Source: Plectrocnemia conspersa (lineage: Eukaryota > Arthropoda > Insecta > Trichoptera > Polycentropodidae). From it: DNA of 64,000 nt. The position numbers and the translations under genes were made by a program. Every line of letters starts with the position of its first letter. Within the stretch, counting starts at the first letter, position 1. The stretch is taken from NCBI GenBank assembly GCA_009617715.1, contig VTFK01000649.1:26588-90587 (forward strand). The letters run 5' to 3'. Shown here piece by piece: positions 52,837 to 62,660 of this stretch. The notes under the pieces were generated by a model. It had not been told where the DNA came from. It searched no databases and worked only from the letters and a program-made list of their open reading frames with translations.

Positions 52837-54270
52837 CCCTTTGGATGCGTGTTTTTAAAAATTCTTAATTTTCACATATTCATCGGTTCTTCTATATACA
52901 TAATTATAAGTAAATTCATTCAAAGACTATCATGCCATTGTCCATTAACAAGGTAACAAGTTCACAGATTAATTTACTTTTATGAGCATCATGACATCAA
53001 CAGTGATCTTTGTTAGTATTTATTGTATATAATGACGAACAACTATATATCGTTGTTTAGCATCTAAACTGTTGAAGACATTGCCTTCAAAAAAACAAAA
53101 TGTTTACAGTTGATATTTGTACATTTCTTCATAATAAAGACCAAACTACTATCTAAATGCATTTTTTTACTATTATTGTTAGAATTTGTAAAGTACTTGT
53201 ATATTATATATTTTTTAACCTATGTTATGTCTGACTTTCGACGACGGCTTTATGGAGTGTGATAGTTTACATGATAATAATCATGCAAAATCTAATGGCA
53301 GTGAAAGCGACATTTTTATCCATTGTAATGGGCCTCCTTGTGTTTTGAGCGAAACCTCAAATGATGAGATGAACAGTACTTGTGAAAATACTAATAATGA
53401 AAACAATAAGACACCTGTAATTGGATTCGTTGAAATTCAAACTGGCCATGATATAATGACGAAACTCATCGATCTACTCAAAATTTTATGGAATTACCTG
53501 GACCAAAACACACTCCCCACCCCAATGCCAGGCTTATTGAATACTTTGATATATTTTTTACTGTTTCTTTTTGGTCGATAATAGTCACCGAAACAAATAG
53601 GTATATCACTCAATTTCTAAATTCAAATGCAAACCTAAGGACTAAATAAAGAGCAAAGGATTGGAAATCAGTTAATATGATCAAAATGAAGGCATTTGTG
53701 TCGGCCTTGGTGGAAATTGGAATAACCCAGACCAGTTATTGGATAAAAATTCAAGATATATCCCTTGGTTAAAAAGATGTTTTCAAAAGGTAGGTTCCAA
53801 CTGATTCTTCAAGTTTTTCACCACATCAATAATAGAAACTTATTCCCACTGGGACACATCACTAGTAATACATGCCAACAGTTTTTCGGCTACATTACTG
53901 AGTATTTAAAAGCCCTTGGTAGGGACAAATTGTCATGCAATCCTCGAGCAATATCTTCTGAATAAAAATAAATGGGGTGTGAAATTTTGGATGTTGTGCG
54001 ATGCCACAGTTCATAATTGTTTGGGTTTCTTTTGTTATAGAAGAGCAAAACGTAACACTGATTAAGCTAAAATAAAAAAAGCTGGACTCGGTTGTATGGT
54101 TATTGAAAATAAGAAATTACCAAAATAAGGATTTTCATATTTTCGTTGACAATATTTTTATCAGCATTCCTCTAGCAAAATATTTGCTAGAAAATGGAAC
54201 ATTCTAACTGGCACAAACAGAAAAATGAAAAAGAAATTACTAAAGAAACACAAAAAAATTATTCCTAAAC
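52837..54270 (+). pseudogene. piggyBac transposase fossil
   Basis: TTAA (52833-52836) followed by CCCTTTGGATGCGTG marks a piggyBac left end. An acidic N-terminal region follows (open 53222-53581). Then comes the catalytic domain in broken frames: MIKMKAFVSALVEIGITQTS (about 53676-53735), KGRFQLILQVFHHINNRNLF (about 53788-53846), NKWGVKFWMLCDA (about 53968-54006) and FVDNIFISIPLAKYLLENGT (about 54142-54201). That order and the VDNxFxSIPLA motif fit piggyBac. Several frameshifts and stops inactivate it, and the C-terminal zinc finger was not found. The right end is unclear. Confidence 0.78.
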
Positions 54271-54499
54271 ATACAAGCTTTGAATATTTTAGTTATTTTC
54301 TGGCCACTACTAGAAAGCATTTGTAGACTTTGTTTTTTTACTACAATACAAATTTGTTTGACTTTGCTTTTAATATTAATATTACATTATTGGTATTTTT
54401 AACCATTTTGTGATAATACATAATCCACATTGAGAGATTTTTTACCTACTTTAAAATGGTAATTATTTTGTTTTGTGATTCTTACTGTGATCGTTAAAA

Positions 54500-54660
54500 A
54501 AAGGATGAAAGAGAAGAAACATTGTTAGAATAAGCTTTAAAAGATCATCTTTCACGCCCTTCTAGCGAAGATGGAGAAGATATCAATGATCAGAGTGATT
54601 CTGAAAAAGTTTTTAGGCCAGAAAACCGCGTATCATGCGTTCAGTCTTCAAAGATTTAAA
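54500..54660 (+). pseudogene. Acidic N-terminal remnant, probably a second piggyBac-like copy
   Basis: A frame with one stop reads an acidic, serine-rich segment including RPSSEDGEDINDQSDSEKV, typical of piggyBac transposase N-termini. It lies downstream of the first fossil's catalytic core, so it belongs to another copy or to a rearrangement. The identification is tentative. Confidence 0.3.
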
Positions 54661-55388
54661 AAAAAAAGATATCCCCAATACGTCAGTTTAACCGCTTATA
54701 GGGCAATTTGTATTAGGTTTTCGTAAAAAAACAATCATTTTTTCTTATTAAATTATAATACATAATCAAATTATAACGTAATTTTTTTTTATAAAAAATA
54801 TTGAGAGCCACAGTATGAAGTTGAAATGACAAAATGCACAAATTTGTGTTAATTAATATTATTTTCCATAATAAATGAAATAAAAAAATTCTAAAACTGA
54901 AGTTGTATCACCTTTTGTGTTTCGTTTAATAAATTATATTATTATCATATTATATACTTCTAGTTCTAATTAGTATACCTTTAATTAACTATTATTATTT
55001 ATATTATTGTATCAAGTCATGTAGTATGCTTATTACAAAAGAAGGAATAAATATTATAAATTATCAACAGATTGCAGGCTCCACCCCTCGACAACTTTAA
55101 AAAGTTCTTTATACGATGCACTAACAAAAAGCACTATGATACAAATATTCATGTAGATATTTGATAAATTTAAGAAATAACAAGGAGTACTTCACTTCGC
55201 TGGTATTCCAGACAATTAAGCCATCTCCGATCAAGTATTAGTGACACGCACTTCGAATAACGAAGCTAAGCATTTTCGATGCCTTAGTTGGTCAACTAGC
55301 CTATCCCCGAAATAGACAAGTCGATTAGACTTAAAATTTCAATATTCAGCATAAAAAATATTTTAGATAGCGCATAACCATTACACAT

Positions 55389-55568
55389 ATGAGAGCAAAC
55401 ATATTCGATATGAATCCTAAGTATTTAAAATTGAGATATTTACAAAGACGCGACGACGCCAAACAATACGTCGACAGCTTTGAGGTTATGTACAATTGCG
55501 TCGATGAAACGTACTTGAAAAAATATGGTATAGCGCCTGAGACATGTCTTCCAAATCGTAAATGTTAA
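55389..55568 (+). CDS. Small 59-residue ORF beside the Prp8 promoter
   Basis: ATG 55389 to TAA 55568, with an in-frame stop 21 bases upstream, so this ATG is the first possible start. The composition is protein-like and not AT-driven: a basic/aromatic N-half (KYLKLRYLQRRDDAKQYV) and a C-half with three cysteines ending LPNRKC. It ends 20 bases from the Prp8 first-exon donor, on the opposite strand and inside the Prp8 5' UTR intron. No signal peptide or membrane helix was seen. I do not recognise the family. It could be a genuine small gene, a terminal exon or a remnant. Confidence 0.35.
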   Translation: MRANIFDMNPKYLKLRYLQRRDDAKQYVDSFEVMYNCVDETYLKKYGIAPETCLPNRKC

Positions 55569-56336
55569 GGTTATTATGGGTCACTTACGTATTTAGTGTG
55601 AAGTCTTCGCGATAGAGCGTGGGGCGGAGGCCGGCGGATCAAGCGCGCGTCCCGCCGGCTGCCATTTTGGCCGCGCGTGTATGACCGATTTAACGGATGT
55701 TAAGACTAAAATATTTATAGTTATATTGCCAAATAATAATTATTTACGTATATACTATATCATAAATTTATATATAAGTATGCTTTAAACGTAATTATTT
55801 TTAATTCATACAAATACTTTTATATTTAAACTCCTCTCAGATATTTTTATTTTTGTATTTGTAAATATTAGGGATACCCAAAAGAAAGGACGTTTTCTTT
55901 AATAAAAAGTATTTTTACAATTATAAATTTATTTTACAACATTATTTTACAAACTTATCTTCATCGACAGATACAACTTCTTCCGTCGATCAGGCAAGTT
56001 TTTAATCCCACATTTAATTTTTTACCATCTAAATTATCTTGTAAAGACTAAAATAAATGATAATTATTTGGTACTTTATCTAGAGAATATTAAGGATGGT
56101 TTTGGAGGTTTTCTGTATTGACTTCAATTTCTTTAGCTATGCGGTCGTCAACGATGATTTATGGTGTCCCACGTCCTCCACAGAAAAATTTACAGATTAA
56201 AATATTTTGAAGCATTTTTTAAATTGACGATCCAGTTAAACTTATTCATACACGACACAAATGTTTTTGGTCGCTGTGGTTGCAGATTTTTTTTTTGTGA
56301 AATTCATATAACATACAAGTGCGTTAAACGGTGCGG

Positions 56337-56378
56337 CGACTTTACCGCGCCGACATTAGCGCGCCGACGTTAGCGCGC
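56337..56378. repeat. CpG-rich 14-bp tandem repeat
   Basis: Three adjacent units: CGACTTTACCGCGC, CGACATTAGCGCGC and CGACGTTAGCGCGC. Partial units lie on either side (GTGCGG; GGGATATTATCGCGG). The surrounding DNA is very AT-rich, so this block is compositionally foreign. It may be the end of a transposon, but that is not established. Confidence 0.7.
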
Positions 56379-56797
56379 GGGATATTATCGCGGAATTTAT
56401 TATTTTTATATTCAATGAATAAACAAAATACAATAGTTATTAACTTAAAACATTTATTTTGCAAAATTTCAACACATACATGAAAAAGGAATCATGTAAA
56501 CTATTTAATTTTTTTTAATATATACACATAACATGAAATCTCCTTATCTTATTATTATTGTGTCAACTCTACTTTCTCCAAATCACTTACGTATTATATA
56601 AATAATTGTTTACTTCAAAACTACCTGGCAAAAGATATTCTCGTGTATTTTCCATGAAAATCTAAATTGCTAACGATAAGCAGTTTAAATATCATTAAAA
56701 ATTTTAATCGATAAAAAAATTATGGGTGGGTTTGTACACGTACCAGTTAATCTTAAACATGATGTTATTTTGCCAGAAAAATGACTTGTAATTAAAT

Positions 56798-56988
56798 GGT
56801 CAGAAATTAAATCAAATTTTGGTCAGAATAAAAATCAATTTTCGGTCAGAATTTTATTAGCAAAATGGTCAGAATAGATATTAAATGGCCAGAATAAAAA
56901 TTATAAACGGTTAGAATAAAAATAATAAACGGTCAAAATAAAAATAGTATACAGTCAGAATAAAAATAACACATGGTCATAATAAAGT
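56798..56988 (+). repeat. Degenerate tandem repeat of GGTCAGAATAAAAAT
   Basis: Nine or more head-to-tail units of about 18-25 bp share the core GGTCAGAATAAAAATAA, with single-base variants (GGCCAGAAT, GGTTAGAAT, AGTCAGAAT). Every unit begins with the same GGTCAGAAT block, so this is a minisatellite rather than simple AT bias. Confidence 0.85.
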
Positions 56989-57243
56989 AACTTGCTGCCA
57001 TAGTCACATATTTTATGCAGGAAACTTGAAGTTAACCTGTTTTATTATCTCATTCCATTTGTGATACTCACATATGCGTCTTAGCTTTTTGAACAGTTAG
57101 TCATAGATCGGATGATGCTTGACAATTACAAGATATACCGAAATGAGAACAAATCAATACAATATCATTAAAAAACAGGTTAGGTTGTTTTGTTCTACAG
57201 TGAAAGTCGGCGCGAGCGGTAGCGAGATGCCTCCCTTTTCCTA

Positions 57244-58045
57244 TTTTGGGGGTCAAGTCGTTGGTGCTGGAGCTCGTGTGTTCTAGGCGGCTGATTAGAT
57301 GTCCTCGAGAGAAGTCCGGTGGATAGCGTGGTCGGCGAAGAAGGGCATGGTAGTGGCAGCGGTGGGTCGGCGGGGCGGCGAGGGCGTCAGCGGAGACAGT
57401 AGTCGAGTCGATGCAATGTAATCGGGCGAACTGTCTCTTGGAGTTTCTGTCCGTCTATTTATATGTTTTGAGGATCGTACGGGAATTGTAACAACTTAAT
57501 GTTACCTGTCGCCACAGTACTCCCCTTGGAGTAATTTGGATGAAATTGCGATTTGTTTTTGTATGTGATTCTACGCGGTTGTGTTGTTGTGGCGATGGAG
57601 AAGTGTCTCCACGTGACTGCGGAGCTGTGTAGCACCCGGATGTCCGGTCGGCCGAGGAGCTAGTTCCTAATTCCTGGGCCGCTTCTACAGGAAGCTCTGC
57701 GCAGCTGAGTTGCGATGCAGCGAATCGTCGTTGAGTCGGTACTGCAGGTCGTCGTGAAGTTTATGGTCAAAACTTCGACGATTGTTTTTGTTTGGTGATT
57801 TTTGGCTGACGGGCGACTTATTAAAATTATGACCGTCATGAGCAGAAGGTTGCGTGTTCAAATCACGTCGGGATCACCAGTTTGGAGGTCGAGTCGTTGG
57901 TGCTGGCGGGGCTCGTGCGTTCTAGGCGACTGATTAGATGTCCTCGAGAGAAGTCCGGTGGATAGCGTGGTCGGCGAAGAAGAGCATGGTAGTGGCAGCG
58001 GCGGGTCGGCGGAGACGGCGGCGAGGGTGTCAGCGGAGACAGTAG
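57244..58045 (-). mobile_element. Internally deleted LTR retrotransposon
   Basis: Read on the minus strand: a partial 5' LTR (58045-57880), a primer-binding site (57879-57843), a short leader and remnant interior, a purine-rich tract (AAGGGGAGTAC, about 57527-57517) and a 3' LTR (57516 to about 57244) that begins TGTGGCGACAGG and carries a TATA box (57464-57451). The two LTR copies share more than 150 bases at high identity (57251-57413 and 57889-58045). Gag, protease, RT and integrase are almost wholly missing. The 5' LTR joins unrelated sequence at 58046, again with a GTTGGTGCTGGAG phrase from the LTR, showing rearrangement. A BEL-like assignment is only a guess. Confidence 0.7.
57843..57879 (-). 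promoter_or_regulatory. Primer-binding site matching tRNA-Trp
   Basis: On the plus strand the sequence runs CAGAAGGTTGCGTGTTCAAA, then TCACGTCGGGATCACCA. From memory this equals the 3' part of eukaryotic tRNA-Trp (variable loop, T arm, acceptor strand) plus CCA with about one mismatch. The element would therefore prime minus-strand DNA synthesis from tRNA-Trp, the primer also used by avian leukosis-type retroviruses. The match is about twice the usual 18 bases. Confidence 0.7.
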
Positions 58046-58788
58046 TCGTTGGTGCTGGAGCCTAACTTCAATTGTGTTGGTCTGAAAGACTAGGAATATT
58101 GTCTCGCACAAAGTCTTCTATGTCGATTTTAACCATATAATAAAATATAACTTTGAAATGCCCTATTTTAATTTTGATGAATGTGAGTTTTTAATGAAAC
58201 TCTATACAATTACATGCCAAAATCTTAACTCTATCACTCGGATTTCACTATAAATATTGCTATTTAGCTCAGGAAGAAATCGAGGGTTATTAAAAAACAC
58301 CTCTCTTTAAAATATCCCCACAAAATTATTATATACTTATTTGGGCGATTAGGCTTCCCATTATCCTGCCACAACATCCCAGGTGTATTTTTTACACCAG
58401 AAAACACAAAATGTAGATCAGTGAAGATCACGCTATCCACTTTTTATCCAAAACACACATACGCTTTACTCAGGCAATCGTATTGTAGAAGTTGACAACC
58501 AGTTACTGTGATATTACATATAATTTATTTTGTGCGAAATAGATCGAAATATTTATTTTATAGCCGCAAGTGATAGAGATTAAAATCCTTGAAATAAGCA
58601 TTGCCGCTTCAATAAGAACAAGCGAAACAACGAATATTCTTACGCGCATGTATAGCTTCTCTTTCGCATACGTAGATAAGGCATTAACAAAATTATTGCA
58701 GTACGATTTTTTGACGTATCAGTTAACATCAAACTGTTTTTGAATTCGGTACTCACAACTTTTCGTAGTGACTTTTTAAATATTGAAA

Positions 58789-59394
58789 ATGAGCTGCCAA
58801 TCTTCTTCTACAGCATTAGAAAGTGATAGTATTATTGGAACGAAACCAAAGAAAACTGACTTTCAACTTAACCGAGATTTTATTTTGAATATTTATTTTT
58901 TAAATGTAATTAATTATATTTTAAAATATGTACATTTTCAATGTAAATTTTCTGTAAATATATTTTCTATATATGTAAATTTATATCTATTATATAAATG
59001 TAATTTGTTACTATATAACAAAAATATTTTAATAATTTTTGGGATGTTTTTAATTGATTTTTTAAAAATAATATATCATACCTGTTTACGATTTCCTCTA
59101 AGCTATATGTCGATACGCTGCAGTTTCTCGGCAATAACAGTTATTGCAGTGCAGGTAGAAACAAAAACAACACACAATCGCATTTTCATGCGACGTAGTA
59201 TACGACTTTATTCTTGTGACTGGTCTCTAGCACGCGCGAATGTATGTGCGTACAAATTGGTTAGTGTAACGTTCACTGATGTAGATGTTCTTGGTTCTTC
59301 ATCAACGATATGCTGTACACGCTGCTGTATGTGTTATACAAGGATAACTTATTTTATGAAAATATCACATGTGTATAGTAATATATATTTCTAA
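58789..59394 (+). CDS. Unrecognised ORF, 201-203 codons
   Basis: The first 30 codons after the ATG at 58789 (MSCQSSSTALESDSIIGTKP and on) look like real coding sequence, and a TCAGT/ACTCAC initiator-like region precedes them. An AT-rich, isoleucine/tyrosine-heavy middle follows, perhaps intronic. A second, GC-richer cysteine-containing portion (59150-59350) then follows. It may be a first exon read into an intron, or a mobile-element remnant. No domain was recognised. Confidence 0.25.
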   Translation: MSCQSSSTALESDSIIGTKPKKTDFQLNRDFILNIYFLNVINYILKYVHFQCKFSVNIFSIYVNLYLLYKCNLLLYNKNILIIFGMFLIDFLKIIYHTCLRFPLSYMSIRCSFSAITVIAVQVETKTTHNRIFMRRSIRLYSCDWSLARANVCAYKLVSVTFTDVDVLGSSSTICCTRCCMCYTRITYFMKISHVYSNIYF

Positions 59395-59479
59395 GCTTAA
59401 TTTTATTCTAAGAGAAAAATAAAATAATATATAACTACAAAAAAAATATTTTTTACGTTAAAGTGATGTTTAGTCTTTT

Positions 59480-59666
59480 AGCGACGGGATGGTGACGGGT
59501 GGCAATTAGACACAGATTGAGCCGCTGCAGTAATATTTTATTGAAGTATTAAGATTGTTTACATGTTTACAAAGTACGGGGCGCACGCACGACACGAAGA
59601 TTGCCAGTGGCAAGAATAACCGTCACGCCAGTGCTACTCAAGTGCTGCCAAGTTTTGGCCATAACA
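59480..59666 (-). mobile_element. Possible LTR remnant
   Basis: On the minus strand the GC-richer segment begins TGTTATGGCCAAAACTTGGC at 59666. It contains an AATAAAATATT polyadenylation-like signal (about 59537-59547) and continues through CTAATTGCCACCCGTCAC. This layout suits a retrotransposon LTR, but no partner LTR, primer site or duplication was found. Confidence 0.3.
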
Positions 59667-60409
59667 AATCTAGGCTCACACAGTCTACTTTATATAAACT
59701 ATATTGACAGTTATAAAAAAAAACCATACACAAAGAAAATTTTATTTTTTGTATATAATATAATGAAATGTATTGATGTGACATTATTTTTATTATCTCT
59801 AATATGTAACGTAATAATCTGATAAAAATATATATATTTATATATTTTTGTTGACTTATCGCTTATAATATTGTATAACTAGTGCGATAAAAAAACTTGG
59901 ATTACACACAGTTATGACTGACCTCGCTAGAGCCAAAAAATGTTTCCCATCCACTCTATAAATTACGACATAGCCGCAAAATAGTTTTGACCCGTTTTGT
60001 GTTATTGATTCACCGCCTAAAAGTTGGACGAAGCGAATGTATACAGTTGCTCTCTTACAGTAATAGTATTATTTTTGAGAAACATGTAGCTATTTTTATA
60101 TCATGCGTACTTTTAACACTATCGTAATTTATTCAGACAACACTGTTTTATTTAATGAGCCAAAATAATGTTGAGGGTCATATACACATCACAACGACGC
60201 GTGGGACTGAGTTCATCATCTATTAAAAGGTACATATTTGTAGATTTATAAGTAAAATATTTATTAAATCTGTGCACATGAAAAACTCCGTCTGATACTT
60301 ATAAGAATCGGGTAGATTTTTCTTTATCACTTCTTAACCAATAGCCCTCACTATTTTAGATTGGTGTGTTATGTATTTGAGGTTGCTTTGTTTTACTTAT
60401 CGCTTTCCA

Positions 60410-61474
60410 AAATGAGTATTCTGTTGATTCCGTCGCAGATAAATCGTCCAAGTATTTTTCTATGGAAGAATTTGTAAATTCTCTAAGCGTTATTTTGATT
60501 TATTTGATGGCTCGATTTAGTTTTTGTTTGCCCTTGGAGCTCTTGTGTTCTGTTATTGCTTCGGAAGTTTTTTTTTCGATTGATCGGACATTTTTCTTGT
60601 ATGTATGATTACTGAGTTCTAGAGTTGCTCGCAGTTCTGCTTTATGTATGTTTTCGATAAGGTGTTTACAGGGCCGGCCCAAGGGGCAGGCAGTACAGGC
60701 GATCGCCTGGGGCGCTAGATCTTGGGGGGCGCCGTGATACCAAATAAAGGCGCAATATTCACTTAAAATTATCAAACAATATTGTTAAAGAATATAATCT
60801 GATATTTTTTGTATACACTACTGTGTACTCTTTAGATTATTTCACGCGTAAAAAATCGCGACGAAAATAAAACTACAAATTCTTAAATATCCACAATCGC
60901 AAAAAAGAGTATGGTGTCAAATATATGTAATATTAAATTACTTTAATTTGAATTATATTTTTGCGCTCAGGTAATGGGTTATTAAAGTATTATTAGGGGG
61001 GGGGGGGGGCGCAAATTTAGTTTTTGCCTGGGGCGCTAAATAACCTAGGGCCGGCCCTGGGTGTTTAATTGCAAGTTCTATTGTTAAGGATCCGGGAGGA
61101 GGAATCGGCTGGACCAACGATTTGTTTAAATGAGTACGCTTTTGTATTGGCTCTGACCGTCACTCTCTCTCTCTCCGAGATCAAGATCAAGTGCTATCTC
61201 TTTATTTGATTCCCATATTTATATACATTACACCCGTGGCGCATTTCCTTATGACACATTCCAAGAGGTAACAAGTACACCATCGATTTGTCGCTTCGAT
61301 CAACCCAGTGATATAACACGTGACGCATCATCTCTTTGTGACAAAGAGAACAAGTATAGTACTGTTTTCGTTATCGAGTATACTATCGATTTATCGCTTC
61401 GTTCAAACGAATGATACTAAATCGATCCCTTGTTTGCTCTAATTGATTTACTATAAACAAACGTTCATATAACA
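60410..61474 (-). mobile_element. LTR retrotransposon 5' end (LTR, primer site, leader), split by a MITE
   Basis: On the minus strand a 5' LTR begins TGTTATATGAACG (61474). It has a TATA motif TATATAAATATGGG (61225-61212) and an AATAAAG (61206-61200), and ends near 61123. A TGGTCCAGCC primer-binding site begins at 61116, complementary to a tRNA 3' end. Leader and lysine/glutamate-rich coding-like sequence follow to about 60500. The hAT MITE 60669-61059 interrupts it. The 3' portion is lost. The superfamily (Ty3/gypsy or other) is not determined. Confidence 0.45.
60669..61059. mobile_element. hAT-type MITE with CAGGGCCGGCCC ends, perfect duplication
   Basis: CAGGGCCGGCCC at 60669 is mirrored by GGGCCGGCCCTG ending 61059. 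GGTGTTTA flanks both sides (60661-60668 and 61060-61067). It is 391 bp, non-coding, with GGGGCGC repeats near both ends and a G-run of about 14 (60995-61008). The same ends occur in widespread hAT families, from memory. It interrupts the leader of an LTR element, so it inserted later. Confidence 0.92.
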
Positions 61475-61828
61475 CGATTTTGGGCGATCTTCTTTTTTAT
61501 GCAAGTGGCTTGGATGTATTCACTATTATATTTATCTAGTTCGTATTTTACTTAGCTGAAATATTTTACCCAACTTCTTCACCAGCAAAAGTAAATTATT
61601 TTCATGCACGTTATCCATCTAGAAATAAATGATTATTCATAGTTGAGAAGTGCAGTCTTTCAAAGCCTTTTCTTTTCTGGTGACGAGCTGATTACATGGA
61701 GCGACTCTCTTGCTCGTGACTTGTATTGTTCATTTATTGGGATATATGTACATAATGTATACACACGTGTCACGCGATTTGCGCTAAGCCATCGGAAACT
61801 CTCGGAAAATTAGTATGCGCAAGAATTT

Positions 61829-62190
61829 ATGATATTGAAATCATTGTACTCATTCCCAGGCTCATCAAATGCAAATGAAGTCTATGGTTGTTTAAATTCT
61901 CCCTTCGTGGAGAAGTTGGTGCGTTCGATACTGGAAATAAATCCAGCTCAAAGGAACAAATGTTTAACTTTTACTCTCTATGAAAAGTTTGCGTTCTTCC
62001 CGATGGTTTATAAATACATACTGTTCTAATATATATATTGGGTAATGGCCATTACAAAGGTTGTTATGGCCAAGAAATATTTGCCTCAATCACCGAGCAG
62101 GATTACCCATTCAGACTTTCTTGCATTGCTGGCTCGCGAACTGCGCGGACTTGGTGTTGAGCTTAATATATGTAGAATAAAATACATCTA
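61829..62190 (+). pseudogene. Unrecognised coding-like segment
   Basis: A CCCAG acceptor-like site (61860) precedes a frame with balanced codons including NANEVYGCLNSPFVEKLV and LEINPAQRNKCLTF, stopping at 62029. A second frame from about 62047 reads MAITKVVMAKKYLPQSPSS and on to a stop near 62190. Together they look like remnants of one or two coding pieces. I cannot name them. Confidence 0.2.
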
Positions 62191-62206
62191 GCAAATCAGT
62201 CTAGGG

Positions 62207-62469
62207 CAGTGGTCGGCAAACTTATTAGCCAAAGAGCCAAATATGTACATTACAACGATTAAAAAAAATTGAGAGCCAAATCTATTTATTAATTTAGCAA
62301 ACCTTTATTATAATTTTCCAAATCAACACAAAAACGTTCGAATTTAGAGCTCCATATTTCCTTGTTTTTTTAAATCTGGTGCGAATGCCCGTGGATATTT
62401 GTGCCAGAGCCGCACTTAAGGGGCCAAAGAGCCGCATGCGGCTCCGGAGCCGCACTTTGCCGACCTCTG
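62207..62469. mobile_element. hAT-type MITE with CAGTGGTCGGCAAAC ends, perfect duplication
   Basis: The ends are CAGTGGTCGGCAAAC and TTTGCCGACCTCTG, inverted with one mismatch. GTCTAGGG flanks both (62199-62206 and 62470-62477). The 263-bp body includes a GAGCCGCATGCGGCTC palindrome and a GAGCCAAA phrase repeated near the left end. From memory the ends resemble OposCharlie-like hAT families noted for horizontal spread among animals. Confidence 0.92.
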
Positions 62470-62484
62470 GTCTAGGGTATCATT

Positions 62485-62660
62485 TAATGGTTCTTCGAGC
62501 ACCGGTAAGAAGGCCTTCCATGTCAAAGTCGCATAAAAAAAAGAAACCTCGCACACATCGAACCAGGGTCAGCTCTGGTGAGTGTGAGACCCTGCACAAG
62601 AAAAAAGCGCGATCCCCCTCTAAAGAAAGTTATGTAACACATACAAAGTTAATCCAATAA
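62485..62660 (+). CDS. Short basic ORF tail, unrecognised
   Basis: After the MITE an open frame continues with a lysine/arginine-rich segment (SKSHKKKKPRTHRTRVSSGE) to a stop at 62658-62660. The apparent longer ORF starts inside the MITE, so only this part could be host sequence. A GTGAGTGTGAG splice-donor-like site lies at 62579. The product is unknown. Confidence 0.2.

Larger units (their letters stand above)
52269..55690 (-). promoter_or_regulatory. Prp8: Prp8 5' UTR exon, promoter island and 5' UTR intron
   Basis: Six bases before the Prp8 ATG stands an acceptor (TTTATATAG, exon resumes at 52274). The likely partner is a consensus donor GTAAGTGA at 55588-55581, ending a CpG-rich exon at 55589 to about 55690. 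The island carries AAAATGGCAGCC, resembling the YY1/pho-type AAGATGGC element of housekeeping promoters, and GC-rich blocks. An eight-codon upstream ORF (ATG 55665-55663, stop 55641-55639) lies in the leader. The 3.3-kb intron 52275-55588 holds the piggyBac pieces. Pairing of donor and acceptor is inferred. Confidence 0.6.

Noticed and set aside
57843..57879. Possible tRNA-Trp gene
   Set aside because: Only the 3' part of the tRNA is present; its place at the LTR edge fits a primer-binding site.
57863..58111. 82-residue Pro/Arg-rich minus-strand ORF
   Set aside because: Lies within the LTR copy of a retrotransposon; composition reflects the GC-rich LTR.
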